Source of the DNA: Ichthyophis bannanicus
Taxonomy: Eukaryota; Chordata; Amphibia; Gymnophiona; Ichthyophiidae
NCBI GenBank assembly: GCA_033557465.1
Contig: CM066036.1
Coordinates: 585,549,574 to 585,613,573, forward strand
Length of the DNA: 64,000 nt
Direction: 5' to 3'
The position numbers and the translations under genes were made by a program. This document shows positions 10,320 through 20,854 of this stretch, one piece after another; position 1 is the stretch's first letter, and each line of letters starts with the position of its first letter. Under the pieces are notes generated by a model, which ran no database searches, was not told where the DNA came from, and worked only from the letters and a program-made list of their open reading frames with translations.

Positions 10320-12250
10320 GCAGACCTCCCGTGCTGAGTGGAGCCAGCTGTGGAGAAGAGGCTATGCTGTGGGAGTCAAAACCCTGCTCCCTGTTGTGCA
10401 GGAGCCGGAGCTGGCGGCTTGGGGGGTCTTCTGCCTACGGGGCCCATGCCCCTGCCGCTTAGCCTGCTGGCCCTGTTGGGGAGCTGGAGAGGCTTGATAT
10501 TGAGGGTAACATTTGTAGGCAGCACCCTTCCTCGGGAAAAAGGGCTTCTTTCCCGAGACCTTCTTTTTCTGTGAAGGGGCAGAAGTCTTCCTGGACAGCC
10601 TTGTCCTGGTGAGAGTCTTGGACTCGATTTCTGCAGCTTTTTCAGTCATGGGCTTACCAAAAATGTTTTCACCTTGGCAAGGGACATTGACCAACTTGTC
10701 CTGCACCCATAACTTCAGGTCCAATGACTGTAGCCAGGCCTGACGGCGTGCACCGATGCCTGCCACGGCTACCCGGGCCAAAGCCTCAAAGCCATCCTAG
10801 GCTGCCCGAGAGATAAACTTTGAGCACTCTTGGATCCCTGTTGACAAAGCCTTGAACCTCTGCAAAGGTTCCTCGGAGAGGCCAGCTGAGAACCCGGCAA
10901 TCTCCTTTGCCAGGTCTCGTAGGTACATGCCCATGTACAGCTGGTAGGTCTGGACATGGCAAGATAGCATAGAGCCCTGGAAGAACTTTCTACCGAGGGC
11001 ATCCAGGTTTCGGGCCTCCCGGCAGGGGGGCAACATGGAGTGCATCTTCTAAATCTTCAGGCGGTGCATGATCGATTCCACAACCATGCAGTTGTGCGGT
11101 AGCTGCGCCTTTTGGAACCCAGGGCTCCTACAGACTCGATAAATGGAATCGACCCGTATGCTAACAACCGGCGCTGAGGCCAATGCCTCCCACATATGGA
11201 AGAGCAGCTATTCCAGCATTGGAGGAACCGGTACAGTAAAGGCTTCCTTCGGAGGAAAGTCATACTGAAGGGCATCGAGCTCCTTGGCTCGAGGCTCCTG
11301 CTCGGCGTCCGCAGGAAACACCAAGTCTTTGGCCATGTCCCTCACGAAGTCCGGAATCGGGTATCCTCCGGTGGGGACTTTCTCCGAGGCTCGTCCTCTG
11401 TCTCCCATGCCGATTCCTCTAAGGAGGAATCGAACAGCTACGGCCTTGTGGGCCTCGGTGCCACCCACCCCGATGCCAAGGGTATCGGCGTCGACGACCT
11501 CGGCCCCACATGGGAGGTCGAGGGGGACTTTGACCAAGGATCGACTCGAGACTTCATTGACTCGAGGATCGGCTCGGTGTCCGGAATCGACTTGGACGTC
11601 GAGGTCCCAGTGGTTGGGGCAGATGCACTGGTCAGACCGGTGATCAGCACCCACTGCTGTTCCATGAAGGCATCCAAGCTGCTCTCCAAGGTCATCAACC
11701 TGAGTCCAAGCTCAGGAGACTCAGCAGCCCCCGACTCGTGCCCCGACGGCGTCGGGCCCGATGTCGGCTCCCCCGGAGGAGAGTCCACGAGGACAACAGA
11801 ACTTACGTGACTTGGGGACTCCGGCTCCACGCAAGGTAACTTGAACGGCCTCTCCGACTCCAAGAGCTCGGGGCAGCGGTCAGGGCTACGCGACCTGGCC
11901 CTCGAGGATCCAGCAGCCTCCACCGACGCCGCCCTCGTGAGCTTCTTCTTCCTTCTGAGCTCCCGGGTGGGAGACTCCCGCTCAGAGGAACCCCGACGGT
12001 GCTCAGGGTCAGACTCCCGAGATGTCGAGGTCTCTGACGAAGTCCGGGCCCGGCCAGACGCGGTCTCTGAGAAAATTCTCTCACGTTGATGCTGACGGCT
12101 CTGAAGTGCATTCGAGGACATTTTGCCGCACGGGCCACAGGCCAGCAGGTCATGGTCGGGCCCGAGGCAGCGGAGGAAGCAGTCATGTGTGTCGGTGAGA
12201 GACATAAGTTTCTTGCACCAATCACACTTTTTGAACCTGCTGGCAGCCAT
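10320..12250 (-). pseudogene. DIRS A gag-like protein
   Basis: The start codon at 12250 opens MAASRFKKCDWCKKLMSL, followed by HDCFLRCLGPDHD and CGPCGKM. This Cys/His cluster is the N-terminal mark of gag in this family. Next comes a long Ser/Arg/Glu-rich disordered region, then LPHNCMVVES-type and YLRDLAKEIAGFSAGLSEEP helices, and a basic tail (RTRLSRKTSAPSQKKK). It is split into at least four frames by indels near 11450-11650, 11050 and 10790. Gag is presumed to bind element RNA. Confidence 0.8.
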
Positions 12251-12479
12251 CGGGGAAAAAGGGCCCCTGCAAGGTCAAAAGACCGGGCTGCCAGTGAAAA
12301 CACAAAAAGAGCGCAAACGCTAGTCACGAAGGACAAAAACCAAAAATCAAAACTCCGGACTCGATACCGGTGTACCAAGCCTAGGTGGGAAGGGGAACCG
12401 GCGTCGAACTGGATCAGAAAAAGCCAAAAAATCGGGAAAAAATCAACTTTTCCCAGGTGACACAAATTCACGTCCTTTG

Positions 12480-12659
12480 GGCTCCGCGGAAAAAGAAAGA
12501 CTGAGCAAGATGGCACCCTTGAGCGGGAAGGGGACCGCACATGAGCGCTGCATTCCCAAAGGCTTTCCTTGAAAGCTGGGGAAATGCTCCGCATGGGGGC
12601 TCCGTCGGCGCCGACGTCATCCATATGTGAGGACTGACTTCCTGCTTGGTCCTGGAAAA
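12480..12659 (-). repeat. DIRS A 5' terminal repeat
   Basis: On the plus strand this reads GAAAGCTGGGGAAATGCTC, CTCCGTCGGCGCCGACGTC, CATATGTGAGGACTGACTT and CTTGGTCCTGG, the inverted form of the 6910 end. The last bases read GGAAAA instead of the GGAGAAA found in copy C. Confidence 0.82.
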
Positions 12660-12671
12660 TTGGAGCAATGG

Positions 12672-14216
12672 GGTGGTACTCAAAGTGGCTGCTCTGCATA
12701 AGTGGGCAGAGGAGCACCTAGTGGCTCTGTTGGCCATGCACAGGCTGACTTTCTCAATTAGAAAACCTTAGATCCCAGGGAGTGGGATCTTAGCTCCTAT
12801 ACGTTTGAACTCATAGTGAGAAAGAGGAGCCTCATGGTATTCCATCTGATGATAACATGGGACGATGCCAAGATGGCCAGTTTCTTCAGTTGCCGAGATC
12901 TGCAAGCAAGAGGCTTGGAAGTTTTGCTACAAGTGAGGCTCCAGAAGGCAGTGCTCTCTGTTTTTCTCCCATAGCCTCTGGTGAACTTTCTCCTTTGCAG
13001 GATTCAAATTCATCAAGGTCTGGTGTTTCTGCTTGCTCCAGACTGGCCATGCAGGCCTTTGGGTATGCCAACATGATGGGTCTGTAAGCAGAATTCCCAC
13101 TCCAGCTCCTACAGGAGAAGGGCTCTCTTTCATGAAGTCCTATGATAATGGAGGACACCACATTCTTCTCACTTATTAGCTGGCCCTTAAAAGGCAAAAG
13201 CTAGCTAACTGCGGCTACTCAGGTGCAGTCATGAATACTATGTTTAGGGCCCTTAGGGCTTCAACCATCTTAGCCTACATGAGGGTAAGGAGGTACTTTG
13301 AGAGGTGGTGTTCTTCTCAGGCCCTCTTGGCTGGGAAGGCAAACATTGGAGCTGTGGAAGCCTTTTACAAGCAGGCTTCAACCAGGGCTCAGGGTGCGGC
13401 ACTGGCATGCTTCTGGTGGTAGGTTCAGCATTTGTCACTGTCAGTCAATACTGATATAACTTGCTTCCTCAGAGATTAAACAGATTTCTCCTCCCATGTC
13501 TCCGATCATCCTTCAATGGAGCCTCTCATTGGTCCCCTTTTCAAACTCATCTACAAGGCGTCTCTCAAAGATATAACTCTTAAGGCGGTTTTTCTGGTGG
13601 CAGTTGGTGGGTATCAGAGCTTCAAGGCTTATTCTAATGCAAGCCCTTTTTAGTGATTTCAATGACATTGGTTGCCTTGCAAACAGTATCATTCTTCCTT
13701 CCGAAGGTGATCTATCCCTTTCACCTAAATCAGGATATGGTTTGCTCTCCTTTATAGAGAACAACTTCTGGTCAGATCCCTCTCTGCGTCTTCACAATAT
13801 GAGAAAGGTGTTGTTCAGATACCTAGAGAATACCAACTCTTTTCAGCAGTTGCACCTCTTTTTCTTAATTCAGTGGTCCAAGGAAAGGACAGTCAGCGGC
13901 CAAGTCCTCCATCTCCCGCTGGATTAAAAGACCATTGGTTCAGCATAACCTCTGACCAGGTTCCGGAGGGAGTCAAAGCTCATCTGGTTAGGTTGCAGGC
14001 CACCTGCTGGGCTCAGTCTACAGAAGATATCTGTAAGGCGCTATCTAGTCCTCCCTGAATATCTTCGTGAAACACTACAAGCTTCAAAGTGGGAGCACGT
14101 GATGACAGCAACCTGGCAAGGCTATTCTGACTAGAGCTTCGTCTTCCTCCCACCTTGTGTCCTGACTGCTTGGGTACATCCCACTCATCTGGATTGGTCT
14201 GACAAGATGATAAGAA
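12672..14216 (+). pseudogene. Old DIRS element: end of RNase H, methyltransferase-like block and tyrosine recombinase
   Basis: The old plus-strand element resumes here after the PLE and DIRS A. LDPREWDLSSYTFEL (about 12767-12815) matches LQPHEWQLHPLVVQ, and LLAPDWPCRP near 13037 matches LVAPRWPRQP. The recombinase starts with RASTILAYMRVRRYFERWC (about 13255), aligning with the N-terminal SAM-like part of the young copies. Further on, KVLFRYLENTNSFQQLHLFF (about 13808) corresponds to RALSFYLDRT...QLF, and DICKAL near 14025 to DICRAA. The reading needs repeated frame changes and is a clear pseudogene. Confidence 0.75.
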
Positions 14217-14622
14217 AAGAGAAATTTTAATCATAGCTGATAATTTCCTTTCCTTGGTTCTGCTAGACCTGTCCAGGAAGACTTTGCTACAAGTTGGGAA
14301 TTCCTACTACTTCTACATTTTTCTCTTTTACAGAACCTGACTGCAAATTATGGTAAGACAGCTACTTCCAGTTGCTCCATTTGTTTTAATCATAAACTGC
14401 TGTTTTAGATAATCACTTTGAAGTTTATCTCTGAGTTTTTAATTTTGCTTACCGCTTGGAAGGAGTCTTACCAACTTCTCTCAGTGCTGCACCAACCTGA
14501 TGACATCACTGAAAGATGCTCAAATCTGCCTGCTGGCAATGAAGCATAACCCAGTCATCTGGACATGTCTAGCAGAATTCAAGGAGAGGAAATTTTCAGG
14601 TATGATTAAAATTTCTCCTTGT
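14217..14622 (+). repeat. Old DIRS internal complementary region and right terminal repeat
   Basis: The sequence at 14217-14275 (GAAATTTTAATCATAG ... TCTGCTAGACCTGTCCAG) reappears as its reverse complement at about 14562-14620. The intervening 14440-14560 is the inverted counterpart of 420-530 at the left end. This is the 3' architecture expected for a DIRS element, seen here in a copy much older than A-G. Confidence 0.78.
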
Positions 14623-15026
14623 CTCATCTCTTGAATATTTCATTGAGTATAAGAATTTGGTGGAGAAGGCAGAGGCCTTTGAAGATCTTAGAGGGACTGC
14701 ATGAGCCTAAAATTCTGTCCCAAGTTCATTGGGTCTTTAGTGCTCTGATTTTGGCACAATGGATTGCTCCAGAACCCAACCTTAGGGTCAGGAAAACAAT
14801 ATGTAGTTGATACCTTCAGACCCAGTAGTATGGGAGATTAGGAATGCAGAAGGTGGATGCTTAAGACACGGAGTTGACCAAGATGATAACCATCCCTGCT
14901 GAAGGGGGCATTGTGGCGGCTACGTTATTTAAAGCACCTAGCCATCATCCATTTATTTAAAGTTGGATATTCAGCACTGGAAATTGTCTAGAACTGAATA
15001 TCCAGATTCACCAGCCAGTGTGTCGC
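14623..15026. other. Unassigned sequence between two DIRS ends
   Basis: No open frame or recognisable domain is visible. A GGATATTCAGCACTGG phrase near 14965 resembles a repeat also hinted at near 35820 (GATATTCAGAGGCA). Both could be relics of one DNA transposon, but the match is short. Confidence 0.3.
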
Positions 15027-15115
15027 TAAGGAGCTGGGAGAAGTTCCCGCATGGGAGCTTTGTTGATGAGGTCACCCATATGTCAGCACTTATCCTGCTT
15101 GTTCAGGGAGAACAT
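15027..15115 (-). repeat. Stray 5' end of a DIRS element
   Basis: AGGAGCTGGGAGAAGTTCCCGCATGGGAGCT, GTCACCCATATGTCAGCACTTATCCTGCTTG and TTCAGGGAGAA (each quoted in parts) follow the order of the plus-strand right end of the family-1 copies, with many substitutions. No internal DIRS sequence is recognisable beside it, so it is a fragment or solo end. Confidence 0.6.
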
Positions 15116-15289
15116 CTGTTTGTGTCACCACATCACCATTACTTTGAAACAATCTTAAGACCCATACTTTTAAATATTCGAAAGCATGTTCCTTATTTTT
15201 ACAGTGTTCTACCAAAACGGCTTCTAATTATCCATTCTTTATAAAACGTTTGTGCTCTAACAGCCTATTCTATGAATTTCTTTTGGTCC

Positions 15290-16635
15290 TACCAAAGATC
15301 TGGAAAAGATCTGTGTTTATACCAATACTGAAGAAAGGTGATCTGACTGACTGTGGAATTTATCGCACAATCGCTCTGATCCAACACACCAGCAAGATTC
15401 TACTCAAGATCATTCAGAAGAGACTACAACCATACCTGGAACGACAACTGCCTGAAGTGCAAGTAGGATTCAGGAAAGGGCGAGGAACGAGAGACATCAT
15501 TGCGGATGTGAGATGGATCCTTGAAAAGACAAAAGAATACCAAAAGGATATCTATATGTGTTTTATTGACTACAGCAAGGCTTTTGACTGTGTAAACCAT
15601 GAGAAACTCTGGGCCACATTAAGAAGCATGGGTATTCCAGAACACCTGATCATTCACTTGCACAGCCTTTACACTGATCAACAGTTCGTACGGAACAAGG
15701 AGAAACAGAATGGTTTAAAATCAGCAAAGGTGTATGACAAGGTTGCATAAGTTTCTCATACCTGTTTAATTTTTACGCAGAACAAATCATCAGAGAAGCA
15801 GGACTGTATGAAGACAACCAAGGTGTGAAGACTGAAACTCATCAACATCCTTCACTGTGCTGATGATACCACCTCACTGGCTGAAAGCGAAGACTATCTG
15901 AAAAACGTGCTTCTCAAGATCAAGGAACATAGTCTTAAAATGGGCCTGCACCTTAATGTAAAGAAAATAAAGATCTTGGCAACTGGCAAATTCAATAAGT
16001 TCATCGTTGATGGAGAAGAAATTGAAATAGTGGACAACTTTAACCTACTTGGATTAACAATCAATGAAGAAAGGACAAACAATCAGGAAATCCGACTATG
16101 CACTGCTCTTGGCAGAATGGCTATGAAGGACCTAGACAAGATTCTCAAGAGCAGAGATGTTTCTCTCCATACAAAGATTTGAATTGTCCAAGCCATGATA
16201 TTTTCAATAACATCATATGGATGCGAAAGTTGGACACTGAAAAAGATAGATAGGAAGAAAATTGATGCCTTTGAATTATGGCGCTGGTGACGAATACTGT
16301 GGATATCATGGACTGCCCGAAAAACAAAGCAGTCAGTTCTAGAGGAGATCAAACGTGAGCTTTCCTTAGAAGCTCAGATGACAAGACACTGATTTTCATA
16401 CTTTGGACACATCATGCAAAGAGAAAGATCATTAGAGAAAGACATCATGCTTCGCATAGTAGAAAGTCAACACAAAAGAGGAAGGCCAGCATTGTGATAG
16501 ATTGATACAATAACAGCAGCTATGGGTGACACTCTGTCAACAATGAGCCACCTGACTGAAGACCGAACACAGTTTAGGATAATTATCCAGAGGGTCGCCA
16601 TGAGTCGACACAGACTCAACAGCACTTAACAACAA
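15290..16635 (+). pseudogene. RTE/BovB-like LINE, 3' part of ORF2
   Basis: The RT region reads IPILKKGDLTDCGIYRTIAL, VQVGFRKGRGTRDIIADVRW and FIDYSKAFDCVNHEKLW (motif A aspartate), then CADDTTSLAES (motif C, YADD degraded to CADD). The C-terminal part reads LGLTINEE, YGCESWTLKK, IDAFELW, ISWTARKTKQSVLEEIK and FGHIMQRE, ending in MSRHRLNS before ACAACAAAAAA near 16625. That C-terminus is typical of the RTE/BovB clade. Stops occur near 15748 and 16180 and there are indels near 15745-15850. It is 5'-truncated and dead. Confidence 0.8.
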
Positions 16636-16639
16636 AAAA

Positions 16640-17185
16640 AATAATCTTAAGGGAAGATAATAACAAATACAATATTAAAGAGGTAGTTACTATGCTGTAG
16701 CAAAATCTGACATTTTACCACAGCTTAGTTTACCACAGGAGTCACAACTCTGCAATAACTCTGGACAGCAGGTTAGTGACTCTTATGGTAAAGGAATAAT
16801 AAAGCTTGCAGTGATCACAGCAAGCCACATCATTCCAAGGGGAAAATTTTCTTGGGTGGAAACATCAGACCTCTGACATGCGGATTGATACTCCTGTCTG
16901 CCATTTTAAAGGGTCTACATTCCTTAAAGTTATCCATGGTCCAGAAATCCCCCACACCCGGCATCACCAAGGAGTCAGAGCCTTCCTCCCCAAATAATCC
17001 CAACAAGCACACATACCTATGACTCCCCTCCACAGCCACCATCAAAGTTACACCCCCTCTATTAAGACACAATCCCACCTACCATCCAAAATCCACCCTA
17101 ACCCCTTAAGGTCCCTCCAGACCTTACAGTCCCTCCAGACCTTACAGTTATGTGAAAATGTCTTCCATATGTAGTGCCGAATTAG
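16640..17185. other. No gene; short 18-bp tandem duplication
   Basis: No domain is recognisable. TCCCTCCAGACCTTACAG occurs twice in tandem at about 17112-17147. The rest is mixed-composition DNA between the RTE tail and the Tc1 relic. Confidence 0.4.
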
Positions 17186-17409
17186 CAGTTTTTAGTTGTT
17201 TGGATCACAGAGACAAAATGCGTTGCAATTTATAACGCCTTCCGCGTGTCGTTTTCTTCCCTTTTGTCTTTTGTACAAATCTCTTCCAAACACAGAGCGG
17301 AGGATACAAAGCCACAGCCACATCAGAATAGTCTTCAAACAAGTGGTTTTATTTGTTTGGTTGTAAACCTCTGAGGAAAGATGCAATGTGTGCTCAAAAC
17401 ACTGTTGTG

Positions 17410-18185
17410 TTTTCTGTTCCATGTATGTTGGTAGTGTTAATATTTTCTTCTTAATTTCATTAGGTAGCCCTGAAAATGGATGTTTTTTGCTGTTGGTAGC
17501 GATTAGTACATGATGGGCCAGCTCTTTCTCTTTCTCACTAGACAACATCTATCTGGCATGGAGTAAACCACTTTCATGAGGTGTTCTCGCATTATGATGC
17601 GATTCCAGGCTGCAATCCGTGACTCAATCAGCTCCAACTTGGTCCGCAGCTGCTCTTGGCGATCTCAACTGATACCTTGTGCCAAAGATTCTCAATCAGG
17701 TTGAGACTGGGTGATTGAGCTGGCTAGTCAATGAACTGAACTCACTTCATTTTCTTCCAGTCGGCGAAAGTTTTTGCTTGGTGGAAACGTGTATTGTCAT
17801 CCTAGAAGAAATATCTAACAGAAAATAGTTGCTCTGCTGATGGCAGCATGCACTTCTGCAGAATTCCTATGTATTTTGCTGCATTAACCATCCCATCAAG
17901 GACATGGAGTCTTCCAATACCACTGGCTGCCATGCATTCCCATATCATGACCTTGGTTGGATGCTTAACAGAAATATTCAAGAACTCTGGTTTGTGCTCT
18001 TCATGAGGAAACCTCCTCACATAAGTTTTGCCCTGGTCAGCCAGAATGCAGAACGTGATTTCATCACTGAACATTCTCCCAGTCAGCCTTGCTCCATTTG
18101 AGTACTTGGATGCCCAATCAATGCATCTCTTCCTCTGTTTCACCATTAGTAGCGGCTTCCTCCATGCCTTACAGCCTCTCAACCC
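17410..18185 (-). pseudogene. Tc1-like transposase, broken
   Basis: Reading the minus strand gives WRKPLLMVKQRKRCIDWASKY-like sequence (in part), then FSDEITFCI (first catalytic aspartate), VMIWECMAASGIGRLHVLDG and YIGILQKCMLPSA. A stop lies near 17802. After it the reading continues DDNTRFHQAKTFADW (second aspartate) and, with frameshifts, SPSLNLIENLWHKV, where the glutamate of the third motif is kept. It ends with ELIESRIAAWNRII and HLMKVVYSMPDRC. These are the DD34E features of Tc1. Terminal repeats were not found, and the N-terminal DNA-binding part is missing or replaced by the CR1 that begins near 18208. Confidence 0.82.
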
Positions 18186-18207
18186 ATACTATTGACCGCC
18201 TGGCCAC

Positions 18208-20002
18208 AATGAACAAATGTATGATGAAATGCTCAAAGAAATCAGGGAAGCTAACAAAACTTACAGCACAGTAACAATAATGGGTGATTTCAATTACCCC
18301 GGTATTGACTCAGTCAGTGTCACGGTAGGACATGCTAGGGAGATAAAGTTTTTAGATGAAAGAAATGACTGCTTCTTGGACAGCTGGTTCATCAACCGAA
18401 CAGAGGGGAAGCCATTTTGGACCTAGTCTTAAGTGGAAAACCAGATATGGTGCAAGAGATAAGGGTGTTGGGGCCACTTGGCAATAGTGATAATAGAATG
18501 GTAGAGTTTGATTTAATTAATGGAGGAGGAATGGTAAGGAAATCCACAGTACTACCTTTTAACTTATGAAACACAGACTACGATAAAATGAAGAAAATAA
18601 TTAAGAATAAACTAAAAGGAGCAGTTGCAAAGGTTAAAGACTTACATCAAGCTTGGGTGTTGTTTAAAAATACTATCTTGGAAGACCAGTCCAGCTGTAT
18701 CCACGCTTTAAGAAAAGTGGAAGGAAGTCCAAAAAAACTGCCAGCATGGTTTAAAGGTGAAGTCAGAGAGGCTGTTGTTGCCAAAAAAGCATCTTTCAGG
18801 AAATGGAAAAAAGAGCCAAATGATGAAAACTGGAAACAGCACAAGCACTGGCAAGTTAAATGTAAGGCATTGAAAAGGCAGGCAAAGAGAGAATTTGAGA
18901 AGAAGCTGTGGAAGCAAAAACGCGTACTAAAGACTTTTTCAAGTACATTCGTAGCAAAAAACCTGTGAGAGAGTCAGTTGGACCATTACATGATAGAGGA
19001 ATAAAAAGGGCACTAAGAGGGGACAAGGCTATAGCGGAGAGACTGAATGAATTTTTTGCTTCGGTCTTTACTGAGGAAGATAAATCCTGTTGTGTATATA
19101 CATGTAAATACTCATGTAAATAGTTTCAGTTAATGACTTCCCCTATGTTTTATCCAAGTTCTCTGACCTGTTCTCTGTAAAACCAGTTAGTTGTTCTGGT
19201 CTGTTGTTATATTGTGAACCGCGCTGATGCTAAATAGAGCGGTCTATAAGAGCCTGTAATAAATAATAAATAAATAAATAAATAATAAAGATGTAGAGAT
19301 GTTACCAATGACTGAAGTGTTTTTTAAAGGTGATACTGCGGAAGATTTGAAGGAAATATTGATACGCCGGGAAGATGTATTACAAGTATTTGATACACTA
19401 AAGAGTTGCAAATCACCTGGACCGGATGATATACATCCAAGGGTGTTGAAAGAATTGAAATATGAGATTGCAGACCTGCTATTAGTAATCTCTGAACTAT
19501 AATTAAAATCAACTGTAATACCTGAAGATTGGAGGATGGCCAATGTAACACCAATTTTTAAAAAGGTTCCAGGGGTGATCTGGGAAAATACAGACTGGTG
19601 AGCCTGACGTCAGTACTAGGAGAAATGGTAGAAACCATCATAAAGAACAAAATTATTGAACATGTAGATAGACATGGCTTAATAGGAGACAGCCAACATG
19701 GCTTTAGACAAGGAAGATCTGTTATAGTTTTTTAAAGGTGTGAATAAACAGGTAGACAAAGGTGAGTCGATTGATATAGTGTATCTGGACTTTCAGAAAG
19801 CCTTTGACAAGGTCACTCATCAGAGACTTTTGGCAAAACTAAAGAGTCATGGGATAGGAGACAATGTACTATTGTGGATCAGGAACTGGTTAAAAGATAG
19901 AAAGCAGAGGGTAGGGCTAAATGGCCAATTTTCCCAATGGAGAAAGGTGAATAGTGGAGTACCCCAGGGATCTGTTCTGGGTCCACTGATTTTTGACATA
20001 TA
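18208..20002 (+). pseudogene. CR1-like LINE fragment: endonuclease end to RT motif B
   Basis: The sequence opens inside the endonuclease at IMGDFNYPGID (near 18280). It continues through the linker (ALRKVEGSPKKLPAWFKGEV, KKASFRKWKKE) and reaches the RT start KSPGPDDIHPRVLKEL near 19412. RT motif A reads [17 protein letters not shown] (19764-19820) and the last visible block is [17 protein letters not shown] at 19952-20002. It stops abruptly where the DIRS B end begins, before the catalytic YADD box. A 206-bp tail insertion interrupts it at 19082-19287, and several stops and frameshifts are present. A better copy of the next portion lies at 31.6 kb. Confidence 0.85.
19082..19287 (+). mobile_element. 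Short LINE/SINE 3'-end insertion in the CR1 fragment
   Basis: The CR1 reading EED-VEML is restored if this block is removed with one of the flanking AAGAT copies (19077-19081 and 19288-19292). The insert has no coding frame. It contains GTGAACCGCGCTGATG and GAGCGGTCTATAAGA and ends in (AATAA)n, like the tail at 9435-9502. It is therefore a 5'-truncated LINE or SINE with a short target duplication. Confidence 0.75.
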
Positions 20003-20415
20003 GAGTAGTTACTCACCTGTAACAGGTGTTCTCCAGGAGCAGCAGGAATCAGCCCTCACAGATGGGTGACATCGAGGTCGATGGAGCCCCTGTGGAGCAT
20101 TTCCCCAGCTTTCTATGAAAGCCTTTAGGAATACTGCACGCATGCGCGGACCCCTTCCCGCCTAAAGGTGACATCTTCCTCAGTCAAATGACATAGCTAA
20201 AAAAACAGCACACAAAAATGTAAAATAAACTATGTACAACTGCAACTCCCAGGGGAGGAGGGAAGGTTGTGAGAAATGATTCCTGCTGCTCATGGAGAAC
20301 ACCTGTTACAGGTGAGTAACTACTCTTTCTCCAGGACCAAGCAGGAAGTCAGTCCTCACATATGGGTGACTCCCTATCTCTGGGCTACCAGGGAACCCAG
20401 GCTGAACAAGAGAAA
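20003..20415 (-). mobile_element. DIRS B: 0.4-kb 3' end of a family-1 element
   Basis: GAGTAGTTACTCACCTGTAAC opens at 20003. The outer repeat (with ATGGGTGACATCGAGGTCG and TTTCCCCAGCTTTC), the internal complementary region near 20270-20370 and the start of the internal sequence (GACTCCCTATCTCTGGGCTACC) follow. At 20413-20415 (AAA) the family-2 terminus begins, so the rest of B is missing here and I do not see it elsewhere in the window. B interrupts the CR1 fragment right after its PQGSVLGP block. Confidence 0.8.
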
Positions 20416-20576
20416 GAACAGTTACTTACCTGTAACAGGTGATCTCTGGGAACAGCAGGAATAAGTCTTCACATATGGGTACGTCGGTACCGACGGAGTC
20501 TGCGCATCCAATCAAGAGCTTTTGGAAGCATCCCAGCACGCCTGCGTGTTGCCTTCCCGCCTTTCCCAACTGCCTC

Positions 20577-20592
20577 TCCTCAGTTAAGTTTT
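20577..20592 (+). repeat. L1 target-site duplication, left copy
   Basis: TCCTCAGTTAAGTTTT is repeated exactly at 26884-26899. It adjoins the poly-T that is the minus-strand poly-A tail of the L1. Confidence 0.85.
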
Positions 20593-20739
20593 TTTTTTTT
20601 TTTATTTAAAATTTTTTATTAGCATCTGTAACAGTTACATTTCCATCGGAACAACAACTTCAGTACACCAAGTTTCCCCCAATCAACACATAAGAGACCA
20701 AACATCTTACACTTACTACCAGCTTTTCAAAACCTCCCT

Positions 20740-20790
20740 GGAAACCCCCCCCCCCCCCCGCCCAATCCCCCCTCCCCTCCCCTCCCCTGT
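20740..20790 (-). repeat. G-rich tract in the L1 3' UTR
   Basis: The plus strand has a run of about 17 C followed by repeated CCCCTCCCCTCCCC units. On the transcribed strand this is a series of G runs able to form a quadruplex. Mammalian L1 3' UTRs carry a comparable G-rich tract. Whether it folds here is inference. Confidence 0.6.
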
Positions 20791-20854
20791 CCTTATGCTC
20801 CAACAATATAACAGTGAAAATCAAGATGGGAATGCTACCTAACATACCCCCCGA

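Larger units (their letters stand above)
6910..12659 (-). mobile_element. DIRS copy A, full-length but decayed
   Basis: This 5.75-kb minus-strand DIRS copy belongs to the same family as C, F and G (family 1). Its 3' end on the plus strand starts GAGTAGTTACTC at 6910. Its 5' end finishes with GGTCCTGG near 12655. In minus-strand order it contains gag (12250 down to about 10320), RT/RNase H (to 8440) and tyrosine recombinase (to 7404). It has several frameshifts and stops and a 68-bp insertion at 9435-9502. It sits 7 bp beyond the PLE duplication, in the RNase H gene of the old plus-strand DIRS. Confidence 0.88.
385..14622 (+). mobile_element. Ancient plus-strand DIRS-like retrotransposon, interrupted by a PLE and by DIRS copy A
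   Basis: DIRS elements copy RNA through RT/RNase H and integrate a circular DNA with a tyrosine recombinase. Here the sequence near 385-530 reappears inverted near 14440-14622, and a third inverted stretch lies at 14217-14275, which is the terminal-repeat plus internal-complementary-region layout of DIRS. Between them are decayed RT (about 2669-3400), RNase H (3400-3590, resuming near 12672) and recombinase (about 13200-14100) in the correct order on the plus strand. The RNase H region is split by a PLE at 3591-6891 and by DIRS copy A at 6910-12659. Many stops and frameshifts show it is long dead. It is the oldest layer of the left third of the window. Confidence 0.8.

Noticed and set aside
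11196..12460. Several plus-strand Ser/Arg-rich frames opposite DIRS gag (also at 43300-44076 and 63520-63867)
   Set aside because: They are antisense shadows of the GC-rich, Ser/Arg/Glu-coding gag region and recur only because gag recurs.
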